From: JAHRVQ01 sp029941905
Lineage (GTDB): Bacteria > Pseudomonadota > Gammaproteobacteria > Pseudomonadales > Azotimanducaceae
Length of the DNA: 64,000 nucleotides
Assembly: GCA_029941905.1 (NCBI GenBank)
Contig: JAPYTQ010000019.1
Coordinates: 1-64,000, forward strand
Reading direction: 5' to 3'
In this document: positions 48,655-56,517 of the stretch, piece by piece
Numbering within the stretch: position 1 is the first letter of the stretch
Layout of the letters: each line of letters opens with the position of its first letter
Program-made: the position numbers and the translations under genes
The notes under the pieces: generated by a model
What the model was told of the DNA's origin: nothing
What the model saw: only the letters and a program-made list of their open reading frames with translations
The model's database searches: none

Positions 48655-50750
48655 TTGTGGCGCTCCCCACAGACTATTCAGATCGGGTCTATGCGGGGGT
48701 TTTAGGCAAGGTCATCGGCGTTTATCTCGGCCGACCTTTCGAAGGCTGGACTTACGAGATGATTCAGGAACGACTGGGTGATATCGAATATTACGTCCAC
48801 GACAAGCTGGATGTTCCTTTGTTGGTTACTGACGATGATATCTCCGGCACATTTACATTTTTGAGAGCCCTGGCTGACAATCATGCGAATCCGGAAATCA
48901 GTGCAAAAGATATCGGCAACAGCTGGCTTAATTACATCATTGAGAACAAATCGATACTGTGGTGGGGTGGGATGGGCAATTCCACTGAACATACGGCGTT
49001 TCTCCGGCTGAAAAGTGGTATAGAAGCACCTCGCAGCGGTTCTGAGTCCTTGAACGGCAAGGTGGTCGCGGAACAGATCGGGGCACAGATTTTTATCGAC
49101 GGCTGGGCTATGGTGGCGCCCGGTGATCCGGACCAGGCTGCAAAATTCGCGGAAGCTGCCGCACGTGTCAGCCACGATGGCGAGGCTGTTTATGGCGCGA
49201 TTGTCATGGCAGTCATGGAATCGATGGCTTTTATCGAAAGTAATATCCAAACCCTGATTGACAAGGCTTTGACTTATATCCCGGTTGATTCTGTGATCAG
49301 TCGACTGATTGAGGATGTTCGTGCCTGGCACGCCAGCGAAAGCGACTGGCGCGCCACGCGAGAGCTGTTGGCTGCTGACTACGGATATGACAAGTTTGGC
49401 GGCAACTGCCATATGGTGCCGAACCACGGTTTGATCATTCACTCACTGTTGCATGGTAACGACGACTTTTCCGAAACACTAAAAATCATCAACACCAGCG
49501 GCTGGGACACCGACTGCAATTCCGGCAATGTCGGCTGCCTGATGGGTATAAAGAATGGATTGACCGGTATCGACGTGGGTGTAAACAAGGGTCTGGACTG
49601 GCGATCCCCGGTAGCGGACCGAATCTATATCCCTACCGCTGAAGGCGGCAGGGGCATCAGCGACTGTGCACATGAAGCCGTCGAGATTATTAACCTGGGC
49701 CGCGCTTTATCCGGTGAAAAAAGCTGGTATCCGAAACAAGGGGCACAATTTCATTTCGAGTTTCCCGGTGCTGTGCAGGGATTCACGATCACCGAGGGAG
49801 ACGCAGAAATCAGCAATGTCCCGGGGCACAGCAAGAGCGGCCAGAGAAGCCTGAAGCTGATACTGAATACCCAGGTCTATTGCGGCACCCCTGTTTTTGT
49901 ACCGAGCAAAGATGCGGCGAAATACTTTGAAAAAAGAGGTTATGCACTGATGGCGTCGCCCAGGGTTTATGCCGGGCAGATCATTGAAGCAAGTCTTAAA
50001 GCAGATGAGAATAGCCCCGATTGCATCCAGGCTTGCGTATACATCCGTTACTACGGAGAGAACGATCAGGTGATTACTCTTCAGGGGGACTCAGCTTCGA
50101 TCGAGCCGGGGATTGATGCGACGCTCAGGTATGAGATTCCAGCGGCTGCTAACCCGGTTTTCGAGATCGGAGTTTTCGTTTCATCGAGCGGCCAATGCAT
50201 AGCCTATCTCGACTATGTGAACTGGTCCGGTGAACCTCGAATCCAACTGACCAAACCGGATCACAAGGGAACCATGTGGCGACGGGCCTGGGTTACTGCA
50301 ACCGATAACTTTGACAGTTGGCGAGAGCCGTATCGACTGGTGCAGAATACCGGCACCGGGCTATTGATACAGGGCAGCAGGCAATGGCGAAACTACAATA
50401 TTCAAAGCGATATCACACCACATCTGGCAGCCCGTGCAGGTATTGCCGCCAGGGTGCAGGGTTTGAAACGCTACTATGCTTTCCTGCTCGTAGCTGGTAA
50501 CAAACTACAACTGGTGCGCATGTTGAATTCCGAAACGTTGTTGGCGGAATGCGATTACAACTGGCGGTTCGGTGAAACCTACCAGATGTCGATGTCTGTG
50601 CAGGATGACCTGATCACTGCCCAGGTCAACGGGACGCAAATTTTCTCCTACCGTGATGAGAATCATGATCTGTCTGACGGGAGCATCGCGCTTGTGATTG
50701 AAGAGGGAAGAACCGCAACCCAGGTGGTTGAAATTCAGCCACTGATTTAA
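48609..50750 (+). CDS. ADP-ribosylglycohydrolase-family protein with C-terminal beta domains
   Basis: About 713 residues. The N-terminal 330 residues form a DraG/ARH-type domain: GVLGKVIGVYLGRPFEGW, the first acidic metal motif VTDDDISGTFTF and the second NTSGWDTDCNSGNVGCLMG, with Asp residues that bind the two magnesium ions. The rest looks like one or two beta-sandwich modules, which could bind carbohydrate or another polymer. The start codon is unclear: the frame is open from 48540, with GTG candidates at 48609 and 48657. The region encodes four 5-residue repeats from a 15-bp array. The neighbouring PARP zinc-finger gene suggests a role in ADP-ribose removal, though family members can act on other substrates. 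Confidence 0.85.
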   Translation: MSPKSLSSKDVRSRKVVALPTDYSDRVYAGVLGKVIGVYLGRPFEGWTYEMIQERLGDIEYYVHDKLDVPLLVTDDDISGTFTFLRALADNHANPEISAKDIGNSWLNYIIENKSILWWGGMGNSTEHTAFLRLKSGIEAPRSGSESLNGKVVAEQIGAQIFIDGWAMVAPGDPDQAAKFAEAAARVSHDGEAVYGAIVMAVMESMAFIESNIQTLIDKALTYIPVDSVISRLIEDVRAWHASESDWRATRELLAADYGYDKFGGNCHMVPNHGLIIHSLLHGNDDFSETLKIINTSGWDTDCNSGNVGCLMGIKNGLTGIDVGVNKGLDWRSPVADRIYIPTAEGGRGISDCAHEAVEIINLGRALSGEKSWYPKQGAQFHFEFPGAVQGFTITEGDAEISNVPGHSKSGQRSLKLILNTQVYCGTPVFVPSKDAAKYFEKRGYALMASPRVYAGQIIEASLKADENSPDCIQACVYIRYYGENDQVITLQGDSASIEPGIDATLRYEIPAAANPVFEIGVFVSSSGQCIAYLDYVNWSGEPRIQLTKPDHKGTMWRRAWVTATDNFDSWREPYRLVQNTGTGLLIQGSRQWRNYNIQSDITPHLAARAGIAARVQGLKRYYAFLLVAGNKLQLVRMLNSETLLAECDYNWRFGETYQMSMSVQDDLITAQVNGTQIFSYRDENHDLSDGSIALVIEEGRTATQVVEIQPLI

Positions 50751-50770
50751 GAACCGACATAATCACCCTG

Positions 50771-51562
50771 CTAGGCTAATACCGTAAAACCGCTGGGAAC
50801 CACGTCAAGCAGACGCTGCGCTTCCGCTGACAATGCCAATATGTCCTCTGGCGTATTGGTTGCCAATTGGTTCTCGATGGGCCTGAGCCAGCTTACCAGG
50901 TAACCCAGATACAAACCCATTCGCATGTCCGGGGTGGCATTGGCGCCTCCAGAATGAATGACATTGCCGGAATAAAGCAATGTGGCACCTTGGGGCATCA
51001 CGGCGAGGCAGACTTCAGAATCCTTCGGCTTGCGATCCACCGCCCATTGATGACTTCCAGGCACCACCCGGGTCGCGCCATTGTTTTCCGTGAAATCGGT
51101 CAGGGCAATATTGGCGCTAATAAGGATTTCTTTGCCTGCTTCATGCTGTTGGGCCCGATACCAGGAACCACCGTCGGTATGAAATTCCTGGACCTCCTGG
51201 TCCTGGTTCAAAACCATAAGTTCCGCATTGCTCAAACGGAAATCTCTTGCCCGCCTGTCAGATTTAAGAAAATGTTCGGCCATGGACAGTAAAAAGGGGT
51301 TCATCAGCACCTCTGACATTAACGGAGATTTGCTGAACAACCCATGGAGCCTCTTCGTCTGGTTGCCATAAAACTCATCCCTGAGCCCCAGCTCATTTTC
51401 ACCCCATTGCATGGCTTTGATATAGCCTAAAAAGTCGTCTTTGATTTGATCGCAAAATTCCGGCGCAAACAGACCATGAAGAATACATCCTCCATCGTGC
51501 TCGATGGCGGAGAAAATACTGTCAGGACTATCATCACTCTGAAAATGCTGTAGTTTAGGCAT
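50771..51562 (-). CDS. Phytanoyl-CoA dioxygenase family protein
   Basis: Fe(II)/2-oxoglutarate oxygenase, 263 residues, with HTDGGSWY (His-x-Asp) near residue 136, the distal histidine in VIHSGGAN near residue 203 and arginine in DMRMGLYLGYL. It is a divergent relative of the protein at 19906-20700. GGGGG six bases before the ATG at 51562 makes that the start. Immediately upstream on the same strand is a 41-codon ORF, ending 17 bases before this start. Converges with the ADP-ribosylglycohydrolase gene. Confidence 0.87.
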   Translation of the reverse strand: MPKLQHFQSDDSPDSIFSAIEHDGGCILHGLFAPEFCDQIKDDFLGYIKAMQWGENELGLRDEFYGNQTKRLHGLFSKSPLMSEVLMNPFLLSMAEHFLKSDRRARDFRLSNAELMVLNQDQEVQEFHTDGGSWYRAQQHEAGKEILISANIALTDFTENNGATRVVPGSHQWAVDRKPKDSEVCLAVMPQGATLLYSGNVIHSGGANATPDMRMGLYLGYLVSWLRPIENQLATNTPEDILALSAEAQRLLDVVPSGFTVLA

Positions 51563-51579
51563 CTTCTGCCCCCGCACGA

Positions 51580-51705
51580 TCAGCCTTCGCCCAGGACTTT
51601 TTGTAGATTCTCTCGCATAACCGCCAATCCACCTCGCAACTTTTCGACGGTTTCCAAATCCAGGTTCTGTTCTGCGACGCCGTTCATCTCACTCACCACC
51701 TTCAT
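51580..51705 (-). CDS. Small helical hypothetical protein (41 aa)
   Basis: Short ORF from ATG 51705 (KVVSEMNGVAEQNLDLETV and ending QKVLGEG), predicted entirely helical with regular heptad-like leucines. It ends 17 bases before the PhyH-type gene and would be co-transcribed. The frame stays open about 16 codons upstream without an ATG. It may be a genuine small protein or the C-terminal remnant of a longer one; no family is recognised. Confidence 0.35.
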   Translation of the reverse strand: MKVVSEMNGVAEQNLDLETVEKLRGGLAVMRENLQKVLGEG

Positions 51706-51976
51706 CAATTGCCTGTCAATGGTAGCAGTTTTCCGGTGAGATTGACGTTCTTAACCCTTCGATCATTGGTGCTGGGTTTACGAGCCACCCATTTCACAGG
51801 CTTCCAGCGCATCCAGGGTTTTACCGCCGGTAATTTACCCTTGTTCAATCGATCTGCCACGTCCGTTTGGGCCGGATACTATTTTGTTGAGCCTGGGGCT
51901 TATACTGCACATGGGCGCTTTGAATTCACCACCCGGAACGGGGTAGACTTCACCGGAATTCCACCTGGATTATTTC

Positions 51977-53695
51977 GTGAACAAACGCAGTAAACTTTCA
52001 CAGGGCTTATTAGAGCTCAAAGCAGACTACCGTGACGAGCTGCCAGACAAGCTTGCTGATATCGCTGAAAAATGGTCACAGATCAGTACTGACGGTTGGC
52101 AGGAAGAACTGGCACGTCCTTTATACAATGCATGCCATCATCTAGCCGGTACCGGGGAAACTTTTGGATATTCAAATATCACGCGGTACGCCCGAATTCT
52201 GGGGACCGAACTCACTCGTGTCTTTGATGACGAGGGTGTACCTACCCAGGACCGCATCGACGAAATAAGTGAGGCCATTCGCCATCTTATGGTCAATGGC
52301 CCTGTCGAGGATGAAGCACACCCAGGCGACGACCTGCAATCGACTGAGACCGGAGATGGCGAAAAGACCACTGACGATCACCAGACTACCGGCTCAGAAC
52401 ACGAACAGAATGCGCGCAGAGTCCAACCGTTATCTACATTGCCCATCTATATCGTTGAGGACGACGTGGCGCTGGCGGATCATATAGTCATGGAGCTGGC
52501 GCTGCAGGGGTATGATGGCCGTGCAGTATACAACCTGGCTGACCTTGAACAGAAAATTCGTCAGTCCGGTGTGACCCCTGGAGCGATCGTCATGGATGTG
52601 GCTTTCCCAGAAGCGACTACCGGCGGAATCGATATCATCAATAAATTCCACGAGGACCAGATACTAAAAGCGCCGGTGATCTTTATTTCAGCAGACGATT
52701 CTTTTGCTAACCGACTGGAAATAATTCGCGCCGGTAGCGATGCCTTTTTTGTAAAACCATTCGAAACAACGGTGCTGATCGAAAAACTGGAGTCTCTTGT
52801 TGGAGAGACAAATCCTGACCCTCTGCGGATTCTGGTGGTTGATGACGACCAGCCGTTTACGAAGCAGATATGCCTGACCCTGGAAGATGCCGGACTGCAC
52901 ACAAGGGCGATCAACAACCCTACTCGCGTTATCGGCGAGGTACTCGAATTTAATCCCGACCTTGTTATTCTCGATATGTACATGCCTGAGGCTAACGGCA
53001 TGGAAGTAGCTCAAATTCTGCGCCAGCATGAATCCTGTGGCGACATTCCATTGCTGTTTCTCTCCGCTGAAACGGATCCGGCAATACGAGCTGCCGCACT
53101 CAACGTTGGCGTTGACGATTTCCTGATGAAACCCGTTGACCAAAAGTACCTGGTTTCATCAGTTGCCAATCGTGCCCAGCGAGCTCGCGCCCTGGCAGCA
53201 AAAATTTATCGTGACAGCCTGACACAGCTGCTGGTGCATGATGAGATCAAAAGACAATTGGCCGTTCAAGTCTCTGCTGCCCGACGCCGAAAATCAGAGC
53301 TGAGCTACGTGATTCTTGATCTGGATAACTTCAAGCAGGTCAATGACAAACATGGCCACCTGACCGGTGACCAGGTCATCAAGAGCCTTGTGAACCTGTT
53401 ACGTCGAAGTTTCAGGCGCAACGATATTCTCGGTCGTTACGGTGGTGAGGAGTTTGTCGCCATCATGCAGGATACCAATATCGCTGACGCGGCGATCGTT
53501 CTGGAAAGGGTTCGATATGAATTTTCGCAGACCAGCCACAAGTCCGAGACAACCGGCGAGCAGTTCTTTGTAACATTCAGCGCCGGAATCAGCAGCTTCC
53601 CGGTTCACCAGCAGCCTGAAGAGTTGCAGTCCAGTGCTGACAAGGCGATGTATGCTGCCAAGGAGGCTGGCCGCAATAAAGTCAACCTGGCCTGA
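51977..53695 (+). CDS. Hpt-REC-REC-GGDEF response regulator (diguanylate cyclase)
   Basis: 572-residue signalling protein. Domains in order: an Hpt-like helical domain with CHHLAGTGETFGY near residue 54 (phosphorylatable His), a first receiver domain (IVEDDVALADHI, Asp in IVMDVAF near residue 203, KPFE), a second receiver domain (ILVVDDDQPFTKQI, Asp in VILDMYMPEANGM near residue 335, KPVD), and a GGDEF domain with DLDNFKQVND and the active-site RYGGEEFVA near residue 488. It should make c-di-GMP under phosphorelay control. No sensor kinase is adjacent. The start at 51977 (GTG) gives an Hpt helix beginning almost at once. Divergent from the PhyH gene. Confidence 0.9.
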   Translation: MNKRSKLSQGLLELKADYRDELPDKLADIAEKWSQISTDGWQEELARPLYNACHHLAGTGETFGYSNITRYARILGTELTRVFDDEGVPTQDRIDEISEAIRHLMVNGPVEDEAHPGDDLQSTETGDGEKTTDDHQTTGSEHEQNARRVQPLSTLPIYIVEDDVALADHIVMELALQGYDGRAVYNLADLEQKIRQSGVTPGAIVMDVAFPEATTGGIDIINKFHEDQILKAPVIFISADDSFANRLEIIRAGSDAFFVKPFETTVLIEKLESLVGETNPDPLRILVVDDDQPFTKQICLTLEDAGLHTRAINNPTRVIGEVLEFNPDLVILDMYMPEANGMEVAQILRQHESCGDIPLLFLSAETDPAIRAAALNVGVDDFLMKPVDQKYLVSSVANRAQRARALAAKIYRDSLTQLLVHDEIKRQLAVQVSAARRRKSELSYVILDLDNFKQVNDKHGHLTGDQVIKSLVNLLRRSFRRNDILGRYGGEEFVAIMQDTNIADAAIVLERVRYEFSQTSHKSETTGEQFFVTFSAGISSFPVHQQPEELQSSADKAMYAAKEAGRNKVNLA

Positions 53696-53731
53696 ACGGT
53701 ACCCCCGGCGAAGCCATCAGCTCCAAAGGTT

Positions 53732-54433
53732 TCACACGTATTGGTCATGTAATCGAACCCATTCCATTCCATAATTAAGTCCAGCTTCATCTCTTCCCCG
53801 GGGTACCAGATCCAGCATCTGGTCGGTGGCATTGAGGGGGTCGAGGCCGCGGGCATAGGTCGAGTAGGTGTGAAAAATGTCGCCGTTTTCAGCTTTAAGA
53901 AAAACACTCAAACCGGGCTGTTCTTCCATCACACTGGTTTCGCGGTAATTGTAAATACCGGTTTTCTGATCCGGGAAAGAGACCTGATAGTCGCTGTTAA
54001 ACGAGTTGCCAGCCGAGGAGAGCCAGTTAAAGCGCCAGCCCATTCGTTCTTTAAAACCCTGGAAGACTTGCCACGGCGCCTGGGAGATGACTGCCAGGGA
54101 TACATCCCGTGCACCAATATGCAGGTTGATGGCATCGTATTGGTCCGCCCAGAATGAGCAGCTTTTACAACCTTCTTCCCAATCAGGGCCGTACATAAAG
54201 TGGTAGGTAATCAATTGGCTTTTCACCGCGAATAACTCACTGAGTCGTTTATCGCCGTCCGAGCCGGAGAACAGATAGTCCTCTTTTACCGCACGCCAGG
54301 GCAAATCCCGGCGTGCCTGGGCAATATCATCACGCAAGCGCGCAAGTTCTTTCTCACGCACCAAAAGTGTTTGCCGGGCAGTCAGCCAGTCTTCTTCTGA
54401 TACTTTTTCGGCCTGTATCTTTGTTGATGTCAT
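53732..54433 (-). CDS. DUF899 thioredoxin-fold protein
   Basis: 233-residue DUF899 protein with a thioredoxin-like fold. The expected N-terminal segment EEDWLTARQTLLVREKELARLR and the FMYGPDWEEGCKSCSFWAD block near residue 80 (CKSC, the putative redox pair) are present. Family members are uncharacterised. The ATG at 54433 has GGAGG upstream and gives the usual length; a longer frame starts 18 codons earlier. It is followed by the end of the GGDEF regulator gene on the other strand and preceded by a VOC gene. Confidence 0.88.
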   Translation of the reverse strand: MTSTKIQAEKVSEEDWLTARQTLLVREKELARLRDDIAQARRDLPWRAVKEDYLFSGSDGDKRLSELFAVKSQLITYHFMYGPDWEEGCKSCSFWADQYDAINLHIGARDVSLAVISQAPWQVFQGFKERMGWRFNWLSSAGNSFNSDYQVSFPDQKTGIYNYRETSVMEEQPGLSVFLKAENGDIFHTYSTYARGLDPLNATDQMLDLVPRGRDEAGLNYGMEWVRLHDQYV

Positions 54434-54496
54434 TCTGTTCCTCCCTGTTGAGATGCGATCTTCCTGCGATGCCTTTGGTACAGGCAAGACCCCACT

Positions 54497-54943
54497 TCAC
54501 ACTAACGTAATCTGGGATCTCAACTCTACGGTATTTCCTTCGGGGTCCTGAATATATACAGACTGCCCCAACCCCTGTGCACCATTGCGTTCACCAAACT
54601 CGCCAACTTCAATACCATGAGATTGCAGGTGACTACGGATTTGTTCTTCAGAAATTGATTTGAGCCGGAGGCAATAATGATCGACATTGTTTTCGGTTTT
54701 TGTGGGAGACCCTCCACCCATACGACCCAAACGGCTGTCGACATTCACCAGGTCTATCAAGGCGTCGCCTGCTCGCAACTGTGTCAGACCGATCTCAGGC
54801 AGCGTTTCCCGCTCTATTTCACAACCTAAAACACCACAGTAAAAATCCAGCATCTGCGTCAGCTTGTCGGTTCTCAGGACGATATGATCAATCGCTGCAA
54901 TTTCGAACACTTGATTCGTCTTGCCCTTGATGTTCCATGGCAC
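54497..54943 (-). CDS. VOC-family (glyoxalase-like) protein
   Basis: 148-residue single-domain protein with two VOC beta-alpha-beta-beta-beta modules. Metal ligand positions are suggested by AAIDHIVLRTDKL (His near residue 20), GLTQLRAG, NNVDHYCLRL near residue 90 and the C-terminal GNTVELRS (Glu). Such proteins may be dioxygenases, isomerases or resistance proteins. The gene lies between the DUF899 gene and the helical protein of the molybdenum hydroxylase operon, all on the minus strand. Specific function unknown. Confidence 0.87.
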   Translation of the reverse strand: MPWNIKGKTNQVFEIAAIDHIVLRTDKLTQMLDFYCGVLGCEIERETLPEIGLTQLRAGDALIDLVNVDSRLGRMGGGSPTKTENNVDHYCLRLKSISEEQIRSHLQSHGIEVGEFGERNGAQGLGQSVYIQDPEGNTVELRSQITLV

Positions 54944-54986
54944 TATATACCTGCCAATACGTTCCTACCACTTGCTAACAACAATC

Positions 54987-55397
54987 TTATTTCAGCGCCT
55001 CATCAAAAACGAACAGATCAGTAAGTAGCGCGCGCAGGTGTATTGAGGCATTGAGATTGTCAATCAGTTGTGAGCTGATGGAATTCTGCGCCAGCACCAG
55101 CCGGATCGCACCACGGGTCTTGCCCGCGTCACTGTCGAGCGTGTTGATAAATTCACGGTAGGTATCAACGGAAGCCGGGTTTTTTTCTTCCGCCAGGGCT
55201 GCGATTACCCCAACCAGGTCATTCAATGACTGATCAATAGCATTCAGGTAAACCCTGATTTCCGCTTCATGGGCGGCGCCACCGCCTGCTTCGTGCCCCT
55301 GGGCGGCATAGGCCAGCATGAATTCATAGGCTGATTCAATTTTATCAATCCGATTATCGAATTCGGTGCGGTTTTTTGTAAAGGGTTCACCGGGCAT
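54987..55397 (-). CDS. Helical protein of the molybdenum hydroxylase operon
   Basis: 136-residue, cysteine-free, mostly helical protein (KIESAYEFMLAYAAQG, EIRVYLNAIDQSLNDLVGV, TRGAIRLVLAQNSISSQLI), perhaps a small four-helix bundle. No heme-binding CxxCH and no known family. It starts one base after the stop codon of the cytochrome b gene, so it is translationally coupled and likely a component or assembly factor of that enzyme. A longer start nine codons upstream overlaps the cytochrome gene. Confidence 0.6.
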   Translation of the reverse strand: MPGEPFTKNRTEFDNRIDKIESAYEFMLAYAAQGHEAGGGAAHEAEIRVYLNAIDQSLNDLVGVIAALAEEKNPASVDTYREFINTLDSDAGKTRGAIRLVLAQNSISSQLIDNLNASIHLRALLTDLFVFDEALK

Positions 55398-55398
55398 C

Positions 55399-56049
55399 TT
55401 AGTTCCGCCATTTCTCTGGGTCATGTTGGTCCAGGAGTTCAGCCCTGGTCAGCTTGCCCGATATCATTGATCGGGTATACATTAGTTTCTCGGGCCTGAA
55501 GGCAAAATAGATATGAATCATGATGACTGCCAGCAAAAACAAAGCAGCCAAGCCGTGAAATATATAAACAATTCCCCAGCTTTGATCTGTTAGCCAGTAG
55601 AGATCTCTATCCCACCAGGGCGTGTCGATTTTTACCATCATCAATATGCCCGTAATCATTGTCACCAGGACAATCAGGCTGACGGAATGGTGCATCAATT
55701 TTTGTGCAGGGGAGTATTTGCCAGGTTTGATGAGTTCGCTGTCCGGGCGTTGCAGCAACCACCTGAGTGCTGCACCTATTTCCTTGACATCGCTCGATCC
55801 AAAATACATTGAATGCAGGTCCTGCCAGAAGCACGAGCGAACAACGTGAAACAAACTAACGGCAATCAGGACAAACCCTGAAACCCAATGGATAGTTACC
55901 CAGGAAAATTTAAAACCTGCGATGGGCAGAAATGCCGTAAACAACAGGATCAACACCGACACTGCTGACACCCAGTGAAGCAAGCGATCAATCAGTGAAT
56001 GACGAATCACAAACTGCTCGTCTCTGGTTTTATCTACAACATCAGTCAT
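55399..56049 (-). CDS. Cytochrome b (b561/formate-dehydrogenase gamma type)
   Basis: 216-residue integral membrane cytochrome with four membrane helices. Heme-ligand histidines are likely in VIRHSLIDRLLHW (helix 1 side), TIHWVSGFVLIAVSLFHVV (helix 2), MHHSVSLIVLVTMI (helix 3) and IFHGLAALFLLAVIMIHIYF (helix 4), the pattern of formate dehydrogenase gamma and Ni/Fe-hydrogenase b subunits. It would pass electrons between periplasmic substrate oxidation and the quinone pool. Start at ATG 56049 (MTDVVDKTRDE), ten bases after the stop codon of the 50-residue membrane protein. It belongs to the molybdenum hydroxylase operon. Confidence 0.85.
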   Translation of the reverse strand: MTDVVDKTRDEQFVIRHSLIDRLLHWVSAVSVLILLFTAFLPIAGFKFSWVTIHWVSGFVLIAVSLFHVVRSCFWQDLHSMYFGSSDVKEIGAALRWLLQRPDSELIKPGKYSPAQKLMHHSVSLIVLVTMITGILMMVKIDTPWWDRDLYWLTDQSWGIVYIFHGLAALFLLAVIMIHIYFAFRPEKLMYTRSMISGKLTRAELLDQHDPEKWRN

Positions 56050-56059
56050 CTGTGACCAC

Positions 56060-56212
56060 TCACTGCTTCCGCGGTGCAAACAGCCACATAAAAAGCGCAT
56101 GCACAATAACAAAGGTGGCTGCCGCGATAATAAAAACCGGCAACAGATCCCACGAAACACCTTCGAGGGCAGATTGGCCCCAGGCGTTTTGGCTATAACG
56201 GAACACTTCCAT
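56060..56212 (-). CDS. 50-residue single-helix membrane protein (uncalled small gene)
   Basis: The ORF begins ATG 56212, contains one membrane helix (DLLPVFIIAAATFVIVHALF) preceded by a short polar N-terminus and ends in a basic tail (APRKQ). It is ten bases upstream of the cytochrome b gene. Removal of the inserted element immediately upstream recreates a TAATG overlap with the FAD subunit gene, which argues that this is a true operon member, probably a small subunit of the membrane-bound oxidoreductase. Upstream sequence now comes from the element, so translation may be weakened. Confidence 0.7.
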   Translation of the reverse strand: MEVFRYSQNAWGQSALEGVSWDLLPVFIIAAATFVIVHALFMWLFAPRKQ

Positions 56213-56517
56213 TAGTGTAGTGTCCTATACCAAACGTGCATTAAGTGGTTCTCACTTTTTCGTCACAGGAGGTGTCACAGCAAGGCGCAATCTTTTCACA
56301 AGAAGTCGCAGGTAATGTAGGTACCTTTTCAAGAAATACAACGCCGGTGTGGTGATTTTGACGATCACCTGCAGGGCAAAACAGCGAAATGGACAGCGAT
56401 GATCGTAAACATGTTGTCTTTTGTTGGCTCTTCATAGATTCAAAGCTCACCTGGCCCGCCACCATCTGGCCATTTAGTGAATTGCTTAATGTGCGTTTTG
56501 TATAGGTCACTACACTA
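56213..56517. mobile_element. 305-bp MITE-like element at TA target
   Basis: Terminal inverted repeats of 33 bp (56213-56245 and 56485-56517, 29 matches) start with TAGTGTAGTG, with the outer TA being the duplicated target. No transposase is encoded; an open frame inside (56241-56510) has no support. The left end directly abuts the ATG of the 50-residue membrane protein and the right end forms the TAG stop codon of the FAD subunit gene. IS630-type mobilisation is likely from the TA target (inference). Confidence 0.8.

Noticed and set aside
51709..51993. Plus-strand ORF before the GGDEF regulator
   Set aside because: No ribosome-binding site, unusual composition, and it overlaps both the regulator start and a more protein-like minus-strand ORF.
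56241..56510. 89-codon minus-strand ORF inside the inverted-repeat element
   Set aside because: It begins within the terminal repeat, has no ribosome-binding site and no recognisable transposase features; the element is better seen as non-coding.
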